Source: Pseudomonas sp. WJP1
GTDB taxonomy: Bacteria > Pseudomonadota > Gammaproteobacteria > Pseudomonadales > Pseudomonadaceae
Assembly: GCF_028471945.1 (NCBI RefSeq)
Contig: NZ_CP110128.1
Coordinates: 2,034,501 to 2,098,500 of the forward strand
Length of the DNA: 64,000 nt
Direction of reading: 5' to 3'
Shown: piece by piece, positions 7,178-15,934 of the stretch
How the letters are laid out: each line of letters opens with the position of its first letter
How positions within the stretch are numbered: position 1 is the stretch's first letter
Position numbers and translations under genes: made by a program
The notes under the pieces: model-generated
What the model was told of the DNA's origin: nothing
Seen by the model: the letters and a program-made list of their open reading frames with translations, nothing else
The model's database searches: none

Positions 7178-9364
7178 TCAGGTCTTGAGCACATACCCAT
7201 AGGCGCGAATACGGCCGCCTTGTTCTTTCAGGTACACGCCCTGCAGTTCCGGCGTGAACCCGGGCAAAGCGTTGATGCCTTCTTCCAGCGCCAGGAAGTA
7301 CTTCAGTACCGCACCACCCCAGATTTCCCCCGGCACCACGCACAGGACACCCGGTGGGTAGGGCAGCGCGCCTTCGGCAGCGACACGGCCATCGGCATCG
7401 CTCAGCGCCACCAGCTCGACGTTGCCGCGGATGAATTCGATCTGCGCCTGTTGCGGGTTCATGGCTTTTTTCGGGAAGTGCTCCTTGCGGAACATGTCCT
7501 TCTGCAGTTGCTGCACGTTATGGCTGCGGTAGAGGTCGTGCATTTCCTGGCAGAGCTGGCGGATCCTGTAGTTGCGGTAGCGGTCTTCATGGCGTGCGTA
7601 GATGGCCGGCAGCACCCGGCTCATGGGCGCGTCATCGGCAAGAAATTGCTCGAAGCGGGCCAGTTGCGCGGCGAGGTGGCTCATCTTCGCCCAGTCTTCG
7701 GCGGGCGTGAGCAGGAACAGGATCGAGTTGAGGTCGCACTTCTCCGGGACGATGCCGTTCTGGCGCAGGAAGTTGGCCAGGATGCCGGCATGGATGCCGA
7801 AATCGGTGTAACTGCCGTCGATCGGGTCGATGCCGGGGGTGGTGAACAGCAGCTTGCAGGGGTCGATGAAGTACTGCTTGTCAGCATATCCGGGGAAGGC
7901 GTGCCAGCGATCCTTGGGGTGGAACTCGAAGAAGCGCAGGTCGTTGGCGATGGCGTCGGTGGGGTGGTCCTGCCATGGGCGGCCGTCGATGGTTTCCGGC
8001 ACGAACGGACGCACCAGGGTGCAGGCCTCGAGGATCAGCTTGCGCGCGTTGATGCCAAATTTCACGCAGTCTTCCCACAGGCGCAAGCCACTGCGGCCGG
8101 CGTGGATACGTGCATTCACATCCAGCGAGGCGAACAGCGGGTAGAACGGGCTGGTGGAGGCCTGGGCCATGAACGCGTTGTTCAAGCGCGCGTGATTGCA
8201 GTAGCGCGCCTGGCCCTTGATGTGGCGGTCCTTCTTGTGGATCTGCGAGGCCTGGGAGAAGCCGGCCTGCTGTTTGTGCACCGATTGGGTGACGAAAATG
8301 CCCGGGTCGTCTTCACCCAGATCCAGCAGCATGGGCGAGCAATCCTTCATCATCGGGATGAACTGTTCATAGCCCACCCACGCCGAGTCGAACAGGATGT
8401 AGTCGCACAGCTTGCCGATGCGGTCGACCACCTGGCGCGCGTTGTAGATGGTGCCGTCATAGGTGCCCAACTGGATGATCGCCAGGCGAAACGGCCGTGG
8501 CAGCCGGGCCTTGTCCGGGGCGACTTCATTGACCAGTTCGCGCAGGTAGTTTTCCTCGAAGCAATGGGCGTCGATGCCACCGATGAAACCGTAGGGGTTG
8601 CGCGCTGTTTCCAGGTACACCGGCGTGGCACCGGCCTGGATCAACGCCCCCTGATGGTTGGATTTATGGTTGTTGCGATCGAACAGCACCAGGTCGCCAG
8701 GCGTCAGCAGCGCGTTGGTCACCACCTTGTTCGACGCCGATGTGCCGTTGAGCACGAAGTAGGTCTTGTCCGCGTTGAACACTGTGGCGGCATGCTTCTG
8801 CGCCAGCAGGGCCGGGCCTTCGTGGATCAGCAGGTCGCCGAGCTTGACATCGGCGTTGCACATGTCGGCGCGGAACAGGGTTTCACCGAAGAAATCGAAG
8901 AACTGGCGGCCGGCGGGGTGCTTGCGAAAGAACTGGCCGCCCTGGTGACCGGGGCAGGCGAAGGTCGCATTGGCGGCCTCGGTGTAGTGTTTGAGGGCGT
9001 CGAAGAAGGGCGGCAGCAAATTTTCTTCATAGGCCTTGGCGGCGGTTTCGAGCTGGTTGCCGTAGTACTCGGCGTTGTAGCTGGAGAGGTCAAACACACC
9101 GTTGACCAGCAGGATCACCTCGTGCAAACGCTTGTAGACATCCAGTGCACGATTGCCCGCGCCGCCGCGAGGCACCACCAGAAACAGCGGGATGTCGAAG
9201 CCAGTTCGTTGAATGGCATCCAGCGCGCCGCCCATCACATCGTCTACGGTCAGCACCGCAGCGGCGACGTCGGTAAAGTCAGTTTGATCCAGGGCAACAA
9301 TCGGGCGGGAAGTCTGGAAACACTCCAGAACGGCATCGCTTGCAGCAACTTTCAAAACATTCAT
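7178..9364 (-). CDS. speF: ornithine decarboxylase, inducible type
   Basis: PLP-dependent fold-III decarboxylase of 728 residues converting ornithine to putrescine and CO2. It has the wing domain (first ~110 residues), the PLP domain with CPGHQGGQFFRKHPAG and FNADKTYFVLNGTS, and the PLP-binding lysine in SVHKQQAGF (about Lys364). The C-terminal domain ends in PYPPGVLCVVPGE. ornithine-type signatures (TQSVHKQQAGFSQASQIHKK) and overall similarity to E. coli SpeF/SpeC support ornithine rather than lysine or arginine. The adjacent potE makes the SpeF role more likely. The ATG at 9364 is preceded by CAGGAG at about 10 bases. Confidence 0.95.
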   Translation of the reverse strand: MNVLKVAASDAVLECFQTSRPIVALDQTDFTDVAAAVLTVDDVMGGALDAIQRTGFDIPLFLVVPRGGAGNRALDVYKRLHEVILLVNGVFDLSSYNAEYYGNQLETAAKAYEENLLPPFFDALKHYTEAANATFACPGHQGGQFFRKHPAGRQFFDFFGETLFRADMCNADVKLGDLLIHEGPALLAQKHAATVFNADKTYFVLNGTSASNKVVTNALLTPGDLVLFDRNNHKSNHQGALIQAGATPVYLETARNPYGFIGGIDAHCFEENYLRELVNEVAPDKARLPRPFRLAIIQLGTYDGTIYNARQVVDRIGKLCDYILFDSAWVGYEQFIPMMKDCSPMLLDLGEDDPGIFVTQSVHKQQAGFSQASQIHKKDRHIKGQARYCNHARLNNAFMAQASTSPFYPLFASLDVNARIHAGRSGLRLWEDCVKFGINARKLILEACTLVRPFVPETIDGRPWQDHPTDAIANDLRFFEFHPKDRWHAFPGYADKQYFIDPCKLLFTTPGIDPIDGSYTDFGIHAGILANFLRQNGIVPEKCDLNSILFLLTPAEDWAKMSHLAAQLARFEQFLADDAPMSRVLPAIYARHEDRYRNYRIRQLCQEMHDLYRSHNVQQLQKDMFRKEHFPKKAMNPQQAQIEFIRGNVELVALSDADGRVAAEGALPYPPGVLCVVPGEIWGGAVLKYFLALEEGINALPGFTPELQGVYLKEQGGRIRAYGYVLKT

Positions 9365-9678
9365 AACCAGTGGCTCCTGGTCTGTTTTGACGATGAGTTA
9401 CCGGGTACAAACACCTGCACAGGTGCTTGGGACCGGGCGAGGTACAGTTGCCCATTGGGTATAGTTCAATTTTTTTAAAGTTGAAAATTTAATGCTTTTT
9501 AAAAAGGCAGGATTTGGCTGATCGAAGGGCAGCGGTCGGACATTGCCTGAAGTGGCCTTTGGCCGGGAACTTCAGGCTGTTGGCCAGGTCTGTATGGGCC
9601 CTGCATCGGAGATTCCGAGCAGTGCTGGTGGCCTGCTTTCATGGCGGTGCCGTCCGACATCAGCCGAGTCTGCCCCCG
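9365..9678. promoter_or_regulatory. divergent control region of speF and the TPR gene
   Basis: Gene-free 314 bp. On the minus strand the speF side has an AT-rich stretch (9470-9505) and, nearer the gene, a 6-bp inverted repeat CACCTG-CA-CAGGTG (9412-9425). This could be an operator or the stem of a leader hairpin. No Rho-independent terminator is seen in the speF leader. The half nearer the TPR gene (about 9520-9678) is GC-rich and shows nothing I can name. Confidence 0.35.
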
Positions 9679-10428
9679 ATGCCAACCCTGCGTTTTCTGC
9701 CTAGCCTCATCCTGGCGTGCTGCGCCGTCGCGTCGTTTTCCTCGGTGGCTGCCGAGCGACGAGCGCCCGCGCAAAGCAACAGCGCATCCACCACCCTGAT
9801 CGAAACCGCCTCGCGCCAGTATGAAAATGGCCAGCTGGACCAGGCCGCTGCCACGCTCGAGCGTGCCCTGCATATCCAGCCGAACAATCCCGCGACCCTG
9901 CATTACCTCGGTGTACTGCGCCTGCAGCAGGGGCAGTACCAGCAGGCGGAAACCCTGGCGGCGCGCTCGAACCTGCGGGTTGGCAGCAACGTCGAATTGC
10001 GCAACCGCAACTTCCAGTTGATCCAGGCGGCGCAGCAGGCCCAGGCTTCGGGTACCCCACCCAAGGCCCAGGAGGACCTGGTCGCCGCACAGAAGGCCCG
10101 CGAAGCGGAGGCGCAAAGGCTCCGCGAAGCAGAACGGGCGGCGGCTGAACAATCCACTGCGCAGACGCAGCCCCTCGCTGGCAACTTCGCTCGCGTGGCG
10201 GATTCTGCGGCGACTACCAGAACGCAGCCCGAAGGACAATTTCAGGTGGCTTCCACCGCGGCAGAATCCGCGAACGATGAGATTGCGATTCCCCGCGGCC
10301 ATTGGCCGCCGCCGGGTCAATGCCGCATCTGGTTCCCCGATCGCCCGCCTGGGCATCAGCCTCCTCCAGGCAGCTGCAAGAAGCTGCGAAAGCGGATTCC
10401 GGCAGGCGCCTTCCTGATGCAGGGCTGA
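9679..10428 (+). CDS. secreted TPR-repeat protein with Pro/His/Cys-rich C terminus
   Basis: About 249 residues. A signal peptide follows the chosen ATG (LRFLPSLILACCAVASFSSVAA), so the product is periplasmic or surface-attached. Residues ~45-105 form TPR-like helices (ASRQYENGQLDQAAATLERAL; NPATLHYLGVLRLQQGQYQQA). Residues ~130-165 are an Ala/Glu-rich helix, probably coiled coil. The C terminus has an odd HWPPPGQC...PPGHQPPPGSC motif with two cysteines. The frame is open from 9514, but 9679 is chosen because it gives the signal peptide. Function is unknown; TPR parts suggest protein binding. Confidence 0.75.
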   Translation: MPTLRFLPSLILACCAVASFSSVAAERRAPAQSNSASTTLIETASRQYENGQLDQAAATLERALHIQPNNPATLHYLGVLRLQQGQYQQAETLAARSNLRVGSNVELRNRNFQLIQAAQQAQASGTPPKAQEDLVAAQKAREAEAQRLREAERAAAEQSTAQTQPLAGNFARVADSAATTRTQPEGQFQVASTAAESANDEIAIPRGHWPPPGQCRIWFPDRPPGHQPPPGSCKKLRKRIPAGAFLMQG

Positions 10429-10504
10429 ACCTGCTGCCCCATGTTCCTGTTTGATGGGTTACCCTGCCCGCCACTCTGGGTTCGCGTGAGGGAACAGTGC
10501 CTCG

Positions 10505-11398
10505 ATGAGCATCAATCTTCAGATACGTGATTTGGCGTACTTCATGAAAATCGCCGAGTTGGGCCACCTGGGACGAGCGGCGGAGGTGCTGCATGTTTCG
10601 CAGTCGGCGCTATCCAAATGCATTGATCGGCTGGAAGACGCCTACGGCGCCGAGCTGTTTGAGCGGGTAGGGCGCGGGATCAGGTTGACCAGCGCCGGTC
10701 AGTTGCTGTGCGAGCGCTCGCAGAAGGTTGAAAGATTGCTGGACGAAACCCGGCGTCAGACGGCCTCGATGGGCAAGGGCCTGGCGGGCGTCATTCGCGT
10801 CGGGGCGGCGGCTACCACGGCCGAATTCGTCTTGCCCAAGGCATGCCGCCTGCTTCAGGAACAAGCGCCTGCCGTGTTGCTTGAGATCCAGATCGGCATG
10901 AACGACGTGCTGCACGACTCCCTGCGCAAGGGCGCGCTCGACCTGGTGGTGGGGCCGTTGGGAACCCGTGATGAAGAACTGAGCGAACTGGCGATCCTGA
11001 ATGACGAAGTGGTGGTGGTCGCAAGCGCTAATCACCCCTTGGCGGGCCGGCACGTACCGATGCAAGCGTTGTGCGAATACCGCTGGATTCTGTCGCCCAC
11101 CTCGGTGGCGACGCGCCAATGGCTGGAAGCTGCGTTCAGCGCCAACGGCCTGCCGGCACCGGACGTCGCCATCGTGTCCAGCTCCCTGGCGTCGATGCGC
11201 AACCTGATCGCTGAAACCGGCCTGTTGAGTTTCGTTTCCCGGCGCAATCTGGCGAGCACCGGCGATGTGCTGATCGAAATCCCCAACGAAAAAACCACCA
11301 TGCCTCGTCGTTTCGGTGTGATCCATCGCACCGATGCCTACCTGTCTCCCGCCACGCGGCGTTTTATCGACATCCTCCAGCAGCAGGGCGATGCTTGA
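10505..11398 (+). CDS. LysR-family transcriptional regulator
   Basis: LysR regulator of 297 residues with an N-terminal winged helix (DLAYFMKIAELGHLGRAAEVLHVSQSALSKCIDRLE) and a C-terminal co-inducer domain. A GAGGGA-type site precedes the ATG. It stands just upstream of, and on the same strand as, the dehydrogenase/RraA-like/CitMHS genes, separated by 234 bp. It probably controls that set in response to a hydroxy acid or its product; the ligand is inferred from neighbours only. Confidence 0.92.
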   Translation: MSINLQIRDLAYFMKIAELGHLGRAAEVLHVSQSALSKCIDRLEDAYGAELFERVGRGIRLTSAGQLLCERSQKVERLLDETRRQTASMGKGLAGVIRVGAAATTAEFVLPKACRLLQEQAPAVLLEIQIGMNDVLHDSLRKGALDLVVGPLGTRDEELSELAILNDEVVVVASANHPLAGRHVPMQALCEYRWILSPTSVATRQWLEAAFSANGLPAPDVAIVSSSLASMRNLIAETGLLSFVSRRNLASTGDVLIEIPNEKTTMPRRFGVIHRTDAYLSPATRRFIDILQQQGDA

Positions 11399-11428
11399 AC
11401 GTCCAATCAATACATTCTTCAGGGGAAT

Positions 11429-11464
11429 GATTTGTTGAAAATTCGATAATAGATTCCAACAATC
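11429..11464. promoter_or_regulatory. inverted repeat upstream of hydroxyacid operon
   Basis: Arms TTGTTG (11432-11437) and CAACAA (11457-11462) with flanking GATT / ATC similarity and a 19-base AT-rich spacer lie in the 234-bp interval before the dehydrogenase gene. A possible binding site for the adjacent LysR protein; position and symmetry are the only support. Confidence 0.3.
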
Positions 11465-11632
11465 TGCACAGTGATACTGACGGCGTACTCCCCGGTGGGG
11501 GGCATAACAATAAAAGCCGGAGATCACTCCATGACGTTGTCCGCCTCATTTCTGCAGTGCCTTGCGCTTCAGGTTCCGCTGAATCCGCACGCCCCACCTA
11601 TTTGCCCACCTCCCTCGCTGAAGGCTTGACTC

Positions 11633-12607
11633 ATGCCCCATACCATTCTGGTCACGGCGCCGAAACTTTCGGCCGCCGGCCTTGATCTGCTGCACGCGCA
11701 ACATTGCCGAGTACTGTTTGTCGCGCAAGGTCAAGGCGCCACGGAGATCGAACAGATCCTCGCCCGTGAGCCGGTCGATGCAGTGATTTCACGCACCCTG
11801 GACCTGACCGCCACGGCGATCGCCGCTTGCCCGACACTCAAGGTCATTTCCAAGCATGGCGTGGGTGTCAGCAACATCGACGTAGGTGCAGCCACCGCAC
11901 GCGGCATTCCGGTGTACGTGACGCCCGGCGCCAATGCGCAATCGGTCACCGAACTGACCCTGGCGCTGATGTTCGCCGCTGCGCGCCGGGTGAGCTGGAT
12001 GGACCAGGAGCTGCGCGACGGGCGTTGGTCCCGTGCACAAGATGGCCTGGAGTTGAGCGGCCGGACATTAGGGCTGGTCGGCTTTGGCCAGGTGGCGCGG
12101 CGCGTATCGCTGGCCTGCCAGGCGATTGGCATGAGTGTGCTGGTCTTTGATCCGCTGCTACCCGCAGACAGCGATCTGCAAGGTGCCGAACGCGTCGAAT
12201 CGCTGCAGCAACTGCTGCCCCGCAGCCAGGTGTTGAGCCTGCATGTACCGCTCACGGAAAAAACCCGTGGGTTCATCGGTGCCGAGCAGCTGGCGTTGCT
12301 GCCCCGGGACGCACTACTGATCAATACCGCGCGCGGCGAAGTGATCGACGAGTCGGCGCTGATCGACGCGCTGCGTGAGCGCCGTCTTTACGCCGCCGGG
12401 CTCGACACCATGGCCATCGAGCCGCTGCCCGCCGACAGCCCGCTGCTCAGCCTGGACAACGTCGTGCTGACGCCCCACGTCGGCGGCTCGACCCCGGCTG
12501 CGCTGGCCGCCATGGCGGCAGGTGCTGCACGCAATGTGCTCGGCTATCTCAACGGCGCATCGGTATCGGCGTCTGCCTGCGTCAATCCGACTGTGCTCTG
12601 CAACTGA
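11633..12607 (+). CDS. D-isomer-specific 2-hydroxyacid dehydrogenase
   Basis: NAD(P)-dependent oxidoreductase of 324 residues. The NAD-binding motif is LGLVGFGQVARRVSL (about residue 145), and the catalytic Arg lies in NTARGEVID, with the Glu in DTMAIEPLP and His in LTPHVGGSTP. It resembles 3-phosphoglycerate dehydrogenase-type enzymes without the C-terminal ACT domain. The next gene (RraA-like) follows after 14 bp and the transporter after that, so this is one transcript. Likely role: oxidation or reduction of a 2-hydroxy/2-keto acid imported by the transporter. A GAAGG site precedes the ATG. Confidence 0.9.
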   Translation: MPHTILVTAPKLSAAGLDLLHAQHCRVLFVAQGQGATEIEQILAREPVDAVISRTLDLTATAIAACPTLKVISKHGVGVSNIDVGAATARGIPVYVTPGANAQSVTELTLALMFAAARRVSWMDQELRDGRWSRAQDGLELSGRTLGLVGFGQVARRVSLACQAIGMSVLVFDPLLPADSDLQGAERVESLQQLLPRSQVLSLHVPLTEKTRGFIGAEQLALLPRDALLINTARGEVIDESALIDALRERRLYAAGLDTMAIEPLPADSPLLSLDNVVLTPHVGGSTPAALAAMAAGAARNVLGYLNGASVSASACVNPTVLCN

Positions 12608-12621
12608 TCAGGAGTTTATCC

Positions 12622-13320
12622 ATGACTGGTTATTCCAATGAACAATGGCCTGCGGGCTATCGCATCAACCCTCGTGTAGACAGTCTCCCGGCCGATCTGG
12701 TCGAGGCGTTCCGGGCCATCCCGGTCGCGGTCGCGGGCGACTGCATGGGCCGTAGTGTGGGCGCCCGGGGCTTGAAGGCTTATCACGGCGAGCTGTCGCT
12801 GAAACTCTGCGGACCGGCCTTCACGATCCGCATTCGGCCGGGAGACAACCTGATGGTGCACAAGGCGCTGATGATGGTCGAGCCCGGCGATGTGTTGGTG
12901 ATCGATGGCGGCGGTGATGTCAGCCAGGCGGTAATCGGTGGCCTGGTAAGGACCACGGCGCTGCGGGTGAAACTGGGCGGCATCGTTATCGACGGCGCTG
13001 TGCGTGACCTCGAAGAACTCGCCGAGGGCATCGTTCCGGTATTCGCCGCCGGCCACACCCATCGCGGTCCGAGCAAGGATGGCCCCGGGGAAATCAACGT
13101 GCCGATTGCCTGCGCGGGCTTGTGCGTATTACCCGGCGACCTGGTGCTTGGCGATGCGGACGGCGTGATCGCCATTGCCGCTGCAGACGCGGCGGCGCTG
13201 TTGCCCAGGACGCTGGCTCATCTGCAGCGTGAAGCGGGGATTCGCGAAACCAACGAGAAGGGCACCGCTGACCCCGAACGCTTCAATGCCCTTTTACGGG
13301 CCAAGGGATTGCCGGTCTGA
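12622..13320 (+). CDS. RraA/HMG aldolase family protein
   Basis: Protein of 232 residues in the RraA-like superfamily, which includes 4-hydroxy-4-methyl-2-oxoglutarate aldolases, oxaloacetate decarboxylases and the RNase E inhibitor RraA. Family marks: AVAGDCMGR near residue 40, the GDNLMVHKAL...PGDVLVIDGGGD block, and GGIVIDGAVRDLEEL with the Arg-Asp pair that binds metal and substrate. The operon setting with a dehydrogenase and a carboxylate transporter points to a 2-oxoacid lyase or decarboxylase rather than RNase E control. AGGAG lies before the ATG. Confidence 0.88.
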   Translation: MTGYSNEQWPAGYRINPRVDSLPADLVEAFRAIPVAVAGDCMGRSVGARGLKAYHGELSLKLCGPAFTIRIRPGDNLMVHKALMMVEPGDVLVIDGGGDVSQAVIGGLVRTTALRVKLGGIVIDGAVRDLEELAEGIVPVFAAGHTHRGPSKDGPGEINVPIACAGLCVLPGDLVLGDADGVIAIAAADAAALLPRTLAHLQREAGIRETNEKGTADPERFNALLRAKGLPV

Positions 13321-13334
13321 CTGAACGATGCAAC

Positions 13335-13360
13335 GCGTCCAGCCGACATCGGCCGGACGC
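13335..13360 (+). other. intercistronic hairpin
   Basis: Stem GCGTCC-A-GCCG / CGGC-C-GGACGC with a 3-4-base loop, 15 bp after the RraA-like stop and 37 bp before the transporter start. There is no T-tract, so it is more likely an mRNA-stability or partial-termination element that sets the transporter's expression relative to the enzymes. Confidence 0.5.
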
Positions 13361-13396
13361 CGCCAGCCTGTACAACTATAAAAACAGGGTAACGCC

Positions 13397-14683
13397 ATGC
13401 TCATGCTTCTCAGCTTCTTGATGTTGGCCAGCTTCATCTATTTCCTGATGAGCAAACGCCTGTCCGCACTGACGGCGTTGATCCTCATTCCCACGGCCTT
13501 CGCCTTGATCGGCGGCTTCCATGCCGACCTGGGAAAATACGTCATCGATGGCTTGAAAATGGTGGCGCCCAACGGGGTGCTGATGATTTTCGCCATGTTG
13601 TATTTCCTGACCATGACGGAAGCCGGCATGTTCGACCCGCTGGTGACCCGGATCGTCAAGGCTGTGCGGGGTGACCCGGTGAAGATCTTCATCGGTACCG
13701 TTCTGCTCGCATTCATCGTCGCGCTGGATGGCGATGGCGCGACCATCTACATGATCGTTCTCTCGGCATTTTTGCCGATCTACAAACGCCTCGGCCTGTC
13801 GTTGCCGATGGTCTGCTGCCTTTTGCTACAAGTGGCCGGGCTGGGCAACATGGTGCCATGGGGCGGGCCCACAGCCCGAGCCGCGACCTCGATGAATGTC
13901 GACGTCGCCGACATGTTCGTGCCCATGCTGCCCGCCATGCTCGCCTGTGTCGGCTCGACCTTCGTCCTGGCCTACCTGTTTGGGCGCCGTGAACGTGCGC
14001 GACTGGGTGGCACCATCGACTTGAACGGCGACTTCGCCGTGCACAAGGAACATCGTGGTGAGGGGTGGCGTTTCTATTTCAACTGGGCGTTGACCGCGCT
14101 GTTGATCCTGGGCCTGTGCCTGCAGCTGTTCCCCCTGAGCTACCTGTTCATGGTCGCGGCCTGCCTGGCGGTGGTCGTCAACTTTCCCGACCTCAAGGCC
14201 CAGCAGGAACAATTGGCGCTGCATGCACCGCCGATCCTCGCGGTCTCCAGCCTGATCTTCGCGGCCGGCGTCTTTACCGGCGTGCTCTCCGGTACCGGTA
14301 TGGCCAATGCCGTTGCAAGCGGATTGCTGCAGGTGATTCCCGACAGCTTTGGCCCTTACCTGGCAGTGATCACCGCACTGCTGAGTATTCCGGTGACTTG
14401 GCTGGTGTCCAACGACGTGTTCTATTTCGGTATCTTGCCGATCCTTGCCGAGACGGCCCAGCATCACGGTATCAGCGCGATGGAAATGGCCCGCGCGTCA
14501 TTGGTGGGGCAGCCGGTGCATATCCTGAGTCCCCTGGTCGCGTCGACTTACCTGGTGGTCAGCATGCTCAAGCTCGATTACGCCGAGAACCAGCGCTTTA
14601 CCATGAAGTGGTCGGTGATCAACTGTTTCATCTTGCTGGCGGTGTCGCTGCTGAGCGGGATTTTTCCACTGTTCGTCAACTAA
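13397..14683 (+). CDS. CitMHS-type citrate/carboxylate transporter
   Basis: Inner-membrane transporter of 428 residues with about 11-12 hydrophobic segments, resembling the CitM metal-citrate:H+ symporter family within the ion-transporter superfamily. Recognisable parts: the N-terminal MLMLLSFLMLASFIYFLM, LVALDGDGAT (here FIVALDGDGATIYMI) and GLGNMVPWGGPTARAA. A second set near 14280 reads FTGVLSGTGM. It is the last gene of the LysR-dehydrogenase-RraA set and presumably imports their substrate, a citrate-like or hydroxylated carboxylate. AGGG precedes the ATG. Confidence 0.88.
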   Translation: MLMLLSFLMLASFIYFLMSKRLSALTALILIPTAFALIGGFHADLGKYVIDGLKMVAPNGVLMIFAMLYFLTMTEAGMFDPLVTRIVKAVRGDPVKIFIGTVLLAFIVALDGDGATIYMIVLSAFLPIYKRLGLSLPMVCCLLLQVAGLGNMVPWGGPTARAATSMNVDVADMFVPMLPAMLACVGSTFVLAYLFGRRERARLGGTIDLNGDFAVHKEHRGEGWRFYFNWALTALLILGLCLQLFPLSYLFMVAACLAVVVNFPDLKAQQEQLALHAPPILAVSSLIFAAGVFTGVLSGTGMANAVASGLLQVIPDSFGPYLAVITALLSIPVTWLVSNDVFYFGILPILAETAQHHGISAMEMARASLVGQPVHILSPLVASTYLVVSMLKLDYAENQRFTMKWSVINCFILLAVSLLSGIFPLFVN

Positions 14684-14881
14684 GGGTTCATTAAGAAACA
14701 GGGGTGTGGGCACTTGTCGGGCTCAATGTAACTTCAAACTTTACTCTGGCTTACAAACTCCTTACACGGATCAGCGGTACCATCATGCGCTTGAACCCTT
14801 GCATGAAAATACCTCTTCGTCAGTCCAGTGCCCGCGCTTGTCCGCCGTCACCAAGACCACTGATCCATGGAAAGTTGCCAC

Positions 14882-15382
14882 TTGAAAAACCTGATCAATC
14901 GCTTCGCAACCCCGCTGACCACAGGCTTGTTTGTCGTCTCTGTGATTTCTGGCGTGGCACTGTTCTTCCATTGGGCGCCGGCGTTGTTTCATGGCATGCA
15001 TGAATGGCTGAGTATTGTGCTTCTGGTTCCATTTGCGCTGCACTTGTGGAAAAACTGGGGGCCGTTAATGGGGTATATCAAGCGCAAGTCACTTTATATA
15101 CCGCTGCTGTTGTCGATCCTGGTTGCAGTGCCTTTTGTCGTTTCAGGCATGGGTGGCAAGCAGGGCGGTAATCCGGCCTTTGCCGCGGTGCAACTGGTGA
15201 CCAAGGCGCCTTTGACCGACAGCGCAGCGCTGTTCAAGAACACCCCTGATGAACTGGTTGAGCGACTGCGCCAACGCGGGTATTCGGTGGCATCGCCCAG
15301 CGACAGCCTCAACCAGGTCGCCCAGTCAGCCAAGATGCAGCCCACGCAGTTGATTGCCGAATTGCTGAAGGAGCGGCAGTAA
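14882..15382 (+). CDS. DUF4405-type membrane protein
   Basis: About 166 residues. The N-terminal half is a small membrane domain like DUF4405 (PLTTGLFVVSVISGVALFF, then HGMHEWLSIVLLVPFALHLW) with conserved His residues that in relatives may bind haem. The C-terminal half is soluble and helical. TTG at 14882 is chosen as start because GGAAAG ends 7 bases upstream and gives the usual KNLINRFATPLTT beginning; an ATG at 14867 in the same frame adds five residues and has no ribosome binding site. Function unknown. It stands alone. Confidence 0.75.
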   Translation: MKNLINRFATPLTTGLFVVSVISGVALFFHWAPALFHGMHEWLSIVLLVPFALHLWKNWGPLMGYIKRKSLYIPLLLSILVAVPFVVSGMGGKQGGNPAFAAVQLVTKAPLTDSAALFKNTPDELVERLRQRGYSVASPSDSLNQVAQSAKMQPTQLIAELLKERQ

Positions 15383-15396
15383 CGGCAAAAGGGGCG

Positions 15397-15765
15397 TCAT
15401 TCGCGGGTGAAGATCTCCAGCAGATGCCCGTCCGGGTCATCGAAATACACCCGCCGTCCTCCACCATGCTCATTGATTTCCCTGGGCCGCTGCTTGCCCG
15501 GATCGGCCCACCACGGCTGCCCGTTTACCTGCAGGCGAATGAAGGCCCGGTCGAAATCGTCGTCGCCGAGCAGGAACGCGTAATGCTGCGAGGCGATTGG
15601 CGGATCGTTGTCGTAGAAGTCCAGCGACACCTGGTTGTCGAGCCTGACGATCAGCATCGGCCCGAAGGGCTCCGGGGGCGGCAGGCCGAGGAGTTCAACC
15701 AGGAAATGTGCCGACCTGTGCTTGTCGCGGCACCAGACAATGGTGTGGTTCAACCGGGCGCTCAT
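15397..15765 (-). CDS. VOC-family (glyoxalase/dioxygenase-fold) protein
   Basis: Single-domain protein of 122 residues with the vicinal-oxygen-chelate fold: begins LNHTIVWCRDKHRSAHFLVELLG and ends with VYFDDPDGHLLEIFT, both standard. His in LNHT and Glu in LLEIF are the expected metal ligands. Substrate unknown; the family includes glyoxalases, antibiotic-binding proteins and extradiol enzymes. It converges on the DUF4405 gene with 14 bp between. Confidence 0.9.
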   Translation of the reverse strand: MSARLNHTIVWCRDKHRSAHFLVELLGLPPPEPFGPMLIVRLDNQVSLDFYDNDPPIASQHYAFLLGDDDFDRAFIRLQVNGQPWWADPGKQRPREINEHGGGRRVYFDDPDGHLLEIFTRE

Positions 15766-15934
15766 GACGGGCCCTCACAACGGGTCAGGATATGTTTTCA
15801 GATTAGTCCAGCCTGTTGCGCAATGACCGCCCTGACCTAAGCTTGGAGCATGGCGAAACACATTTGCCAAGCGTCACCGGAACGAACGCCGCGATGCGCA
15901 ATCATTAGAGCGTGGATATCAAAAGGAGATGCGC

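Noticed and set aside
9280..9455. Leader peptide upstream of speF starting at an ATG at 9455 (minus strand)
   Set aside because: The frame runs past the speF start in another frame, has no ribosome site and does not resemble the E. coli SpeFL peptide.
7220..9478. A 752-codon open frame antisense to speF
   Set aside because: Its residues follow the complement of a strongly conserved decarboxylase; long antisense frames are common in GC-rich DNA and it has no recognisable domain.
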